Assembly: GCA_029204225.1 (NCBI GenBank)
Contig: CM055096.1
Coordinates: forward strand, 67,182,370-67,246,369
Reading direction: 5' to 3'
DNA: 64,000 nucleotides
From: Diphasiastrum complanatum
Taxonomy: Eukaryota; Streptophyta; Lycopodiopsida; Lycopodiales; Lycopodiaceae
Below, one piece after another: positions 55,703-64,000 of the stretch; the first letter of the stretch is position 1, and each line of letters starts with the position of its first letter. Under the pieces are notes generated by a model. It worked only from the letters and a program-made list of their open reading frames with translations, was not told the DNA's origin and made no database searches. Both the position numbers and the translations under genes were made by a program.

Positions 55703-58175
55703 CACATAGTAGACTGTTATCAGAATCCCAGAAACAAAAAGGAGCAGAATCGAAGTGAACCTTCAGATTTGAACTATGTCGAAGACAAAGCAGAATGCTC
55801 CAGGGCAGCAGAAGACAGGACAACAAGAAACTCAGCAGCTTATGTTAGTGCTGACCTATGCAGTTCATCAAATTCAACTCAAGAAGTAGCACTTGATTCA
55901 GGAGCCATCTCACATTTTATTTCCTTGAAACAAATTCTATTTGAGTACAAGAAGACAAACTATTCGAGATTTGTTATACTTGGAGACGGTTCTAAGCACG
56001 TAGTTGATGGAACTGGTGTATTATGGCTGGACACGAATCAGGGTGACAAGAAACTGGAAGAAGTTCTCTATGTCCCTACTCTTGACAAAGATCTTCTATC
56101 CGTAGCTAAGATAGTCGATACAAGCATGTCAGTAACCTTCACAAAAAACTCTTGTAAACTGTTCGAGAAAGATTCTGATAACCTAGTTGCTAAAGACAAT
56201 AGAGAAAAAAATTTGTATCAATTGAATATTCGAACTAGAATCGAACAAGCCAATCGTCATATTATTGTGTCTATGTACCTGAAACTGGCAGAATAAAAAT
56301 TGTTCGAGATGTTAAATTCGATGAGACAAAATACATAGCAGACAGTGATCTAGTCAGCTATGAAATTTTCAAAAACTATTATGAGCTACCAATGACAACA
56401 GAAGTAAAACAAGCAGAAAATGAAAGAGAATTACCAGTTTTAGAGGGAGGTCAAGATCGAGTACCTGACAAACTCGAATCACTAGCTCGAATTCCAACAG
56501 ACAAGGTCAAATCACAATCGAACTCGAAACCTACAGAAGCAAACTTGAAACCACCTGTGAGAAGATCTAATAGACAACGAAAACCACCAGAAGAACCTCA
56601 AACATTCGAGGAAGCTGTTGATGGACCAGATAAAGATCGCTGGATTCAGGCAATGGAGGACAAAATATCATCCATATATAAGAACAATGTATGAACACTT
56701 GCACCAATACCTGATGGTAGAAAACCAGTCAAATGCAAGTGGATCTACAAGATCAAAACAAGTCCTGATGGTGAAAACATCATATACAAAGCAAGGTTGG
56801 TTGCTAAAGGATTTTCACAGAAGTATGGAATTGACTACACTGATACTTTCTCACCGATAGTCAAACATACATCAATTCGCTTGTTGTTCACGTATGCAGT
56901 GACTCATAATCTGATAATCCATATTGTGGATGAGAAGACTCCTTTCTTGCATGCAGACTTGGAAGAAGACTTATTCATTGACCAACCACTGGGTTTTGGT
57001 TTCGTAAGCCAAGAATGTAAAAACATATGGATGTCACATGAATAAAAGCATTCATGGTCTGAAACAAGCAGCAAGACAATGGTATAGACAAAAGGATGAA
57101 GCATTACGTTCCTTAGGTTTCAAACCTCTATTTGATGAGTCAAATGTCTATATCAAACATGTCCAAAATGAAATAATCATTCTAGCTGTCTACATTGATG
57201 ACACGCTTATTTTTTCAAGAAGAGATAAGTTAATTTCAGATATCAAAAGAGACGTTTCTGAAATATTTGAGATCGATGACCTAGGAGAAGGCTAAATCTA
57301 TCTAGGCTTGCAGATCGAAAGAGACTTTGAAGGTGGTAAGTTGTATCTTCACCAACAAAAGTACACTCAAAAGATCATTGAAAACTTCAACATGCTCGAA
57401 TACAAAGGTGTGCATACTCCCATGATCTGAAACAATACTGAGTAAGGCAGATTGTCCACAGACTCTCGCGAAAGAGAAACAAATGGCCAAAACACCCTAT
57501 CGTAGGCTGATTGGATCATTGTTATATCTAGCAGACAACACCAGACCCAATATAGCATTTGCAGTATACAGGTTGAGCCAATATAATCAGAACCCAGGAT
57601 CGTTGCATTGGAAATTAGCAAAAAGAGTACTACAATGTCTCCAGGAAACGAAAGACTATGGACTGTGTTATTCGAAGGAAGTTGGATTTGACATCAAATC
57701 TTACAGTGACACAAGCTGAACATCCATGAAGGATGATAGCAAAAGTATTCCAGGAGGTTGTACTCTAGTATCTGGTGCAACCATACTCTGAATAAGCAAG
57801 AAGCAAACAACAGTAACTCAATCTTTCTGTGAAGTGGAATATGTAGCAGCAGCCAAGATGGCAAATGAGCTGATCTGGATCAAACAGATGTTGGAAGGAT
57901 TTGATGAATCTATTTCCGAACCTTATGTCTTGTTAATGGATAACACTTCTGCAATCTATCTTACGAAAGATCCTATATTTCATTAAAAAATGAAGCACAT
58001 AACTATTAAGTATCATGTGATTCGGGACTTAGTTGAGAAGAAGATATTGAAGATAGTCTTCATACCCACAGAGGAAATGACAGCTGATATCTTTACAAAG
58101 CCACTCAGTAAAGCTTTGTTCGAGAAGCAGCGAAGAAGATTGGGGTTAATCCAACTGCCCACTTTGAGAGGGAGG
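55700..58175 (+). pseudogene. copia gag-pol remnant (element 3)
   Basis: Begins inside a zinc knuckle (HIVDCYQNP). The protease reads VALDSGAISHFI, with EEVLYVPTLDKDLLSVAKI. A deletion then joins it to the integrase C-terminal region (RRSNRQRKPPEEPQTFEEA, 56392-56694). RT: RKPVKCKWIYKIKT, ARLVAKGFSQKYGIDYTDTF, SIHGLKQAARQWY, ILAVYIDDTLIF (YIDD variant). RNase H: YRRLIGSLLYLADNTRPNIA, EVEYVAAAKM, DNTSAIYLTKDP and a terminal TADIFTKPLSKALFE. Stops at about 56692, 57043, 57293, 57718 and 57985. The polypurine tract TTGAGAGGGAGG (58164-58175) ends it. Confidence 0.88.
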
Positions 58176-59100
58176 TGTAGAACACTTGATCAGCCTGATC
58201 TTGATTCTACTAACAAAGTGCACAGTTTACTTGACAAAAGATGAGAAACGAATGCGAACTCGAAACATTTCTATTCGTGATCAACCTCAAAAGATTCATG
58301 AAATTTATCTTACAGTCAACTTGAAAGATTCGCGAAACAGTTTCTTGTAGAAGCTCATGGTTTTTCTTGTTGAAGCGCAAAAGATTCGTGAACAAAATCT
58401 TTTCGCGAAATATATTCTATTTCTTGTTCAAACCTCAGATGTCGCAAAATTGTCGTGAACAATTCACGAAATCTTCTAGATTCTTTTTCAAGCTCAAAGA
58501 CTGTAATCTGTCAGGAACAATTCGCGAAAAACAAAAATGTTGCAAAGAGACAAGTGTCGCGAATAATTCACGAAACACGAAGCTGTGACAAAGAGATGGA
58601 CTATCGCGAACAATTCGCGAACAGAAATTATTCGACCCTGGAAACAGAGCATCTATTTAAATATCAACCGTCGTAAACGGTCTACTGTTACATAAATAAA
58701 AGGCCAAAAGACCTATAAGTAAAAGGCCAAAAGACCTGTCTTGTAACAATATAAATACATGTGCACTACTCGTTGTAATGCAAAAATTTTGAGATACTCA
58801 AACTAAAGAGATTCTCAAACTCATTAAATCAGAGACACAACAACAAGATAAGATATCAAGAGATGTATACTGATTCAGATTCAGAATTATAAATTCATAT
58901 TTGATCAATAGTTTCTGTTTGTCTAAAATTGTCTTGAGTTGTCTCTTAATTCCACATATTATTTTCGCACGCATATTCAATCAGAATAAATATTGTTCTA
59001 TTAGTACATAAATCAAATGCAGACCCGATTGAAGACACAGTTATTAGTTTAATTTATTCAAACTCTCATTGTATTCTCTGTGGAAGAATAATTACTATTT
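58176..59100 (+). repeat. copia 3' LTR (element 3)
   Basis: It starts TGTAGAACACTTG immediately after the polypurine tract. TATAAATA at 58750-58757. The right end is uncertain because no 5' LTR partner is in the window. Upstream of the TATA box it carries a cluster of TTCNNGAA palindromes (58295-58621), and agtaaaaggccaaaagacct-type sequence is doubled at about 58697-58737. Confidence 0.6.
58295..58621 (+). promoter_or_regulatory. Cluster of TTCNNGAA heat-shock-element-like palindromes
   Basis: Eight TTCNNGAA copies: 58295 (ttcatgaa), 58329, 58385, 58402, 58463, 58521, 58567 and 58614, most reading TTCGCGAA, TTCGTGAA or TTCACGAA. Paired inverted nGAAn/nTTCn blocks form the heat-shock element bound by HSF trimers. 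The cluster lies 130-455 bases upstream of the LTR TATA box, as in the heat-activated Arabidopsis element ONSEN. Confidence 0.6.
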
Positions 59101-59339
59101 TTTCTACATTGGCTTGTTGGAATACATAAAATTTTATTAAGTATTCTTGTGTATCCTTGTGAATTGTCAGCCACCAACGTCTTGCTTGTAGAATTTTGTG
59201 AACATTAATATCTTATGCGAAATGATGACCACCCATGCCTTCATGTGATAATGATATTATCTGGGTGGTTTCATATGGAAGAACACACCTCCTGAGGATG
59301 TCGTCTGGTCCTCGTCAATATAATTGGCCAGCAATCTTG

Positions 59340-61110
59340 AGTACTAAATTTTTGTTGTTCTACCTATGTAAGGTCTTGTCAGTTGGCCATGTATTAAATA
59401 TTCAATTATATCTACGGCCCAATCTAGTACTGTGTCAACATAGAATAAGACGACATCTGGTAGCTCATCATTAGATCCAATTGTAGTCCCCTTTCCTTTG
59501 ATCTGCGACACATGATCTACCATATAGTGTTGTTTCCCCTTGCGTACCCCACGAACCCCAAAATCGAATTCTAACAACAAGAGTAACCATCGGGTGATCT
59601 ATCCAGTGTTGCAGGTCTTGTTCACTAGGTATAACAAGGGTTGATGGTCCATATAAAATGAAAATTGGATCACCCATGAAATAATGTCGAGATTTTTTAA
59701 TCGCAAAATTCATTGTCAGTGTTTCTCACTCTATAGTTGAATAGTTCATATTTGTTTCACTGAGTTGTTGTCTAGTAAAACAAATTGAAAAATCCTTTTT
59801 GCAATCTCCTAGTTGGGTCAAGATAGGTCCAATCCAACAACATACTTTGATGCATCCGTATGCACATGAAACTCGATATCCAATTGAGCGGTCATAAAAT
59901 TGGCGCTAAGATCAATGCATTTTTAAGCTTTTGGAAAATCTGTAAAGCTTCCTCCATCCAATGTGGTTCTATGGTAAGTCTATAAATTGGCCTAGCTAAC
60001 TCTCCAAAATCTAAGATAAAGATCTGATAATAGTTAGAATGGCTCATAAAAATGTAAACTTCATGAATCATCCCTGGTGGTGGCAGATTAACAATGACCA
60101 TTACCTTGGAGAGATCAATGGTGATTCCATGTCTAGATACGATATGGCCTAAGATGAGGCCATGTGTCACCCGAAACTGACACTTTCCTAGGTTCAAGGA
60201 TATCTAGTACTTCTGGCATTGAATCAATTCTTTCTCCAAATGAGATAAGTGCTCAGTATCAGGCCCATGCACACACACAAATCATCTAAAAAGATCTCCA
60301 AAAACTTTTGTAAGTACTCTCTGAATGTCGCTGACATAACTTTTTGGAAGGCACTTGGAGCATTACTGAGTCCGAATGACATTACCTTATAGGCATAGGT
60401 TCTTCATTCCGTGGCAAATAATGTCTTGTGTTGGTCATCAAGTTTAATTTTTACTTGATTGTAGCCACTGAAAACATCCAGGAAACTATAGGCTTCTGCT
60501 CCTGATACTCGATCTATGACACTTTTTGTAAAGGGTAGAGAAAAATGACTCTTTCTTGTAAAGAGTCGCATTTTGCCATTTTTATTGGGTACTATAACTA
60601 TCAGTGATACCCATTCTGTATGATCAATTTCATAGATGAAATTGGCATCAAGCAGCTTCTGCAACTCCTATTTAATTAGCTTTGTATAATTGGGATTGCA
60701 GTGGTAGTAACGGCTCACCTTGGGGACTGCTCCATCCACCAAGGGTATGGTATGTTGGACTATGGTTGGCGGTATAGTACCCTTTAAATCCTTGTATGAC
60801 TATGCGAAACAGTCTCGATATTCCATCACCAGATTATGTAGCCACGTGAATTGAGTGGATGTCAACTGTGCTCCCACATGAACAATCTTATCTTCTTCAC
60901 CTAGCTCAGCTAGATTCACCAGTTGCGTTTGAGCTGGTCCTTCGAAGATTTGCTCTTTATCATCCCGATCCTTGTTAGACTCACGTTGTGCTTTTGGCAA
61001 CATGATTACCACGTCATCTAAGGTATAATTTTTTGATTCTTCTGGAATCTCGTGAACTGGCCCTCACGAGATTCATTACATAAATGGAAATATCGACGTG
61101 CCAATCTGAT
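59340..61110 (-). pseudogene. Ty3/gypsy RT and RNase H remnant
   Basis: The reverse strand reads QLTSTQFTWLHNLVMEYRDC (spacer), IPLVDGAVPKV, FIYEIDHTEWVSLIVIVPNK, then AYSFLDVFSGYNQVKIKLDD, FGLSNAPSAFQKVM, and the catalytic FLEIFLDDLCV (FLDD; about 60290). Then GLILGHIVSRHGITIDLSKV, and RNase H tail VRGVRKGKQHYMVDHVSQI (59344-59580). Stops and frameshifts split it. Integrase, protease and gag are not seen. Confidence 0.82.
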
Positions 61111-61735
61111 ATTTTATCTCAACATTGGACACTCATTGGTATTATGGTTCTAGGTACAAATTGTGGACACCATACGTTTTTCTTCATGGGTACTATGGTT
61201 GACTCTGATCTGGAATTGTGGATGAAGTTGCAAGAGCCCTCTGCAGATCTTTTAGTTTTTGATCAAATTTGATTGTGAGTTGTTCCATATATCGTTTGCG
61301 AATTGTAGTAATTTTTCAATTGGCCCTAGCAGGAGTGGGGAACCTTAGTTGCAACATAAGCTCAAAATTTTGGAGTCTACAAAAGTTCTGGCTAAAATTA
61401 GCTCTTTCTGGATTTTTCGATCTCTCAAAGGGCCTCTTAAATTGTTTGGGAGCTCTCGCAGACTCACCTGTTGCTTGTCTCTAAGAGATCTAGCTTTAGC
61501 AGGAGTGGCGAAGGTTATTGAGCAGTTTTGCAATTTTTTTGGTATTTTATAACTGCTCTAGAAATTTGTTGAAAAGTAACTCTTGCAAGCTTCTGTGTAG
61601 GGCTGGGACTGTGTCCTTAGGCTGATGTCAGTTGTGCAAGGGCTAGTTTCTAGTAGTTTGTGAGAAATCAAAATCTGACGGTGGTTTTTCTCACTTTTCC
61701 CTTCAAACATATAGATTTTTATGGTAAGTTGATAA
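61111..61735. other. Unassigned spacer
   Basis: Between the gypsy remnant and copia element 4. A short phrase around ttagcaggagtgg recurs (61325 and 61495). No gene. Confidence 0.3.
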
Positions 61736-63862
61736 GACAGGCAAGATCCTAGCACTCGGAAAGAGACATGGATACTTGTATAAATTAAGTCATTGCTTTT
61801 CTACCTCTAATCAGGTGCTCAGTACTTCTATTCATGCAAATAAAGGTTTACTTTGGCATTATAGACTTGGTCATTTGAATCATACTAATGTACAACAAAT
61901 TTCTAGACTATCTATTGTTCTTGATCTCGACTATCCTCGCGAAAAAGTCGAGTTACCTGTCTGTCAAGACTGTCTAGTTGGTAAACAGACTAGGAAACCA
62001 TTAAATCAAGCCCTCAGCATATTGCTAGAGGATTGCTAGACGTTGTACATTCAGACCTTTGTGGCCTGATGAAAAATCCTTCGCTGAAGGATGTCAAGTA
62101 TTCTATAACTTTTATTGATGAATTTTCCAGAAAGACTATGGTGTATTTTATGAAGAAGAAATCAAAAGCCTTCAACTGCTTCAGAATCTTCAAGGAGCGT
62201 GCAGAGAAGGAGATTGGAAGGACGATCAAGGCCCTCAGGTCAGACAATAGTGGAAAATATATTTCTATCGAGTCTAAGGAGTACTGCCAAAGCCAAGACA
62301 GTAAGCAACAATTCATCACTCCTTACAGTCCTCAGTCATATGGCTTAGCCGAGAGGAAGAATCGTACCCTGGTTGAATCTGCCAAATGTATGCTAGCGCA
62401 TGCATCGTTGCCCAAAAGATTCTAGACTGAAGCTGTCTCCACTACAGCTTACATCCAGAACAGATGTTCGACTAAGGCCCTCTCAGTCAAGACATTTCAC
62501 GAGGTGTGGACAGGCTCTAAGCCTTCTTTGAAGAATCTAAGAGTATTTGAGTGCATTGCCTATGTGCAGATCCCAAAAGACACGAGGAAGAAATTGGACT
62601 TCCAAGGTCTCAAGACCATCCTGATCGGGTATACTTCATCTGACAATACATATAAGCTGTATGATCCTGATACCCAGCAAATCTTGTATAGCCGAGATAC
62701 AGTTTTTATCGAGGATCAGTTCGTCGATCTCAAAGGCAAGGATATTGCTGTAGGAGAACCTTCATCATCTTCCATTGACACGACAGTCCAAGCTTCTAGC
62801 TTAGGCATGTCTATTGTCGACCCACTTCTTGATAGCGAATCAGACGAAGGTGTTGCTGCTAATCAACAACAAGTTCCAAGAGCGGTTCATCAGTCAAATC
62901 CTCCCAAAAGATCAAGCCGACTGCGCACACAGCCCACAAGGTATACTCCTGAGTCTGTCTGTCTCTTAATACATGAACCGACGATAGTGGAAGAGGCACT
63001 CAGTCAACCAGACTCTGATTTCTAAAGAGAAGCTATGGACAGAGAAGATTCCTCTCTGGTCAAGAACCAGACATGGTCATTAGTCGAAGCTCCTATTGGC
63101 TACAATATCATTGATTGCAAATGGATACGAGACTTTCAGTCCAGTAGTCAAACATTTGTCGATCCGAATGCTCCTGCCTTATGCTGCGCTGACGACCTCG
63201 AAGTACATCAACTTGATGTACAAACAACTTATTTGAATGGAGTTATACAAGAAGACATCTACATGATCAGCCCTAAGGATACGTTCTGGAAGGTATGAAG
63301 AATTATGTCTGTAAACTCCACAAAGCACTGTACGGCTTGAAACAGTCTGCCAGAGCTTGGTTTCAGAGGATCAACACATTCCTCATCGAACAATGACTTA
63401 GACCAAGCACTGTTGATTACAACATCTTTCCAAGTCAGTGTAGCAATCCTTCATTATCATCACTTTATAAGTGGATGATACATTGCTCTTCACCAACAAT
63501 ACCAATATGGTCAAGGATTCGAAGCAGATGCTATTTTCAGAGTTTGACATGACTGACGGATGAAGCTCAATTCTGTTTGGGCATTCAAATCCACAGAGAT
63601 AGAGTGAAACAACTGATTTACATCACTCAACAAAGGTATCTTCACAACGTTCTTAACAGATACAATCTAATGAATTGTAAATTAGCTCACTCACTGATGG
63701 ATCTAGGCCTGCACTTGTCAAAGGACCAATGTCCCCAGACCAAGCAGGAAGAGGAGTAGATGAGAGAGTATCCGTATCGATCGATACTTGGATCTCTCAC
63801 GTACGCAATGGTCTGTACAAGACCATATATCTCTTTTGCTGTAAGCTCACTCGGCCAACATA
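61736..63862 (+). pseudogene. copia pol remnant (element 4)
   Basis: GAG-pre-integrase LALGKRHGYLYKL and LLWHYRLGHLNHTNVQQI with CQDCLVGKQ (61776-62039). Integrase core VVHSDLCGL, LRSDNSGKY and GLAERKNR (62033-62425). C-terminal region HEVWTGSKPSLKNLRVFECI to RLRTQPTRYTPES (62504-63025). RT start QTWSLVEAPIGYNIIDCKWI, VQTTYLNGVIQED, KALYGLKQSARAWF, then IHRDRVKQLIYITQQRYLHN (63577-63759) and SILGSLTYAMVCTRPYISFA. Stops at about 62036, 62423, 63023 and 63296. It breaks at 63862, before RNase H, joining DDE copy C. Confidence 0.86.
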
Positions 63863-63867
63863 TGTCA

Positions 63868-64000
63868 GCACTAGTGTGTTGCACATAATGAAGCAATTGT
63901 TGATTAGCAAACTGTAATTTTTGATTCAGACAAGATATGCTATGCATTTCAATATCACGCAACCTTTGACAATATCCAAGTAATCCGCTATTTCCTTCAC
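63868..64000 (-). pseudogene. DDE transposase-like fragment, copy C
   Basis: The reverse strand is nearly identical to 16821-16957: RDIEMHSISCLNQKLQFANQ, then QLLHYVQHTSA. Only two or three base differences are visible over 130 bases, much closer than copies A and B are to each other. It continues out of the window on the right and is cut on the left by copia element 4. Confidence 0.85.

Noticed and set aside
1-64000. CRISPR arrays, rRNA, bacterial operons
   Set aside because: None present; every repeat cluster seen is a plant transposon, LTR, microsatellite or tandem repeat.

Overview
The window looks like nuclear DNA of a land plant. It holds spliced fragments of plant-type genes (a SAC3B-like mRNA export factor and a group I bZIP), GT..AG introns, Ty1/copia and Ty3/gypsy retrotransposons primed by initiator-Met tRNA, GA/TG/CA/TC microsatellites and a tRNA-derived SINE. 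Gene density is very low and almost every coding stretch is broken by stops or frameshifts, as in a large, repeat-rich plant genome. I cannot fix the lineage from sequence alone. No bacterial operons, CRISPR array or rRNA are visible.

Layout. 1-2443 holds copia debris, an LTR-like block and a 3' piece of a SAC3B-like gene, almost identical to 46072-48055. 2444-7440 (+) is a broken gene for an unfamiliar DDE-type transposase-like protein (copy A), split by a copia deletion derivative (3880-6386) with a 5-bp target duplication. 8130-9065 is a region of tandem repeats, CACGTG boxes, a TATA box and hairpins. It leads into 9134-10993 (+), a divergent histone H3, most like CENH3, followed in the same frame by a decayed Ulp1/C48 peptidase. 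11428-12536 (-) is an unrecognised spliced gene. 14530-17195 (-) is DDE copy B. 17900-18300 is microsatellite, 19280-19632 (-) a bZIP remnant, and 21343-21775 a long near-perfect hairpin. 22163-26890 (-) is a decayed Helitron-type element: Rep-like N domain, Pif1 helicase, then a GIY-YIG-like domain. 27933-32465 (+) is a truncated copia element between two copies of a ~0.6-kb repeat (R). 33712-33797 is a tiny SINE with a perfect 13-bp duplication.

37360-41844 (+) and 47223-52115 (-) are two SAC3B-like pseudogenes in inverted orientation that have lost different exons, separated by a copia remnant (44520-46050, -). 53400-59100 (+) holds a gypsy-like gag, a third R repeat, a decayed copia pol and its 3' LTR with heat-shock-element-like palindromes. 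59340-61110 (-) is a gypsy RT/RNase H remnant, 61736-63862 (+) a fourth copia remnant, and 63868-64000 (-) a third fragment of the DDE family (copy C).

How it fits together: this is a graveyard of nested mobile elements that have captured or broken host genes. The items most worth a second look are the CENH3-like/Ulp1-like fusion with its repeat-rich promoter, the intron-bearing DDE family with a RAG1/Transib-like residue layout, and the Helitron helicase with a downstream GIY-YIG-like domain.
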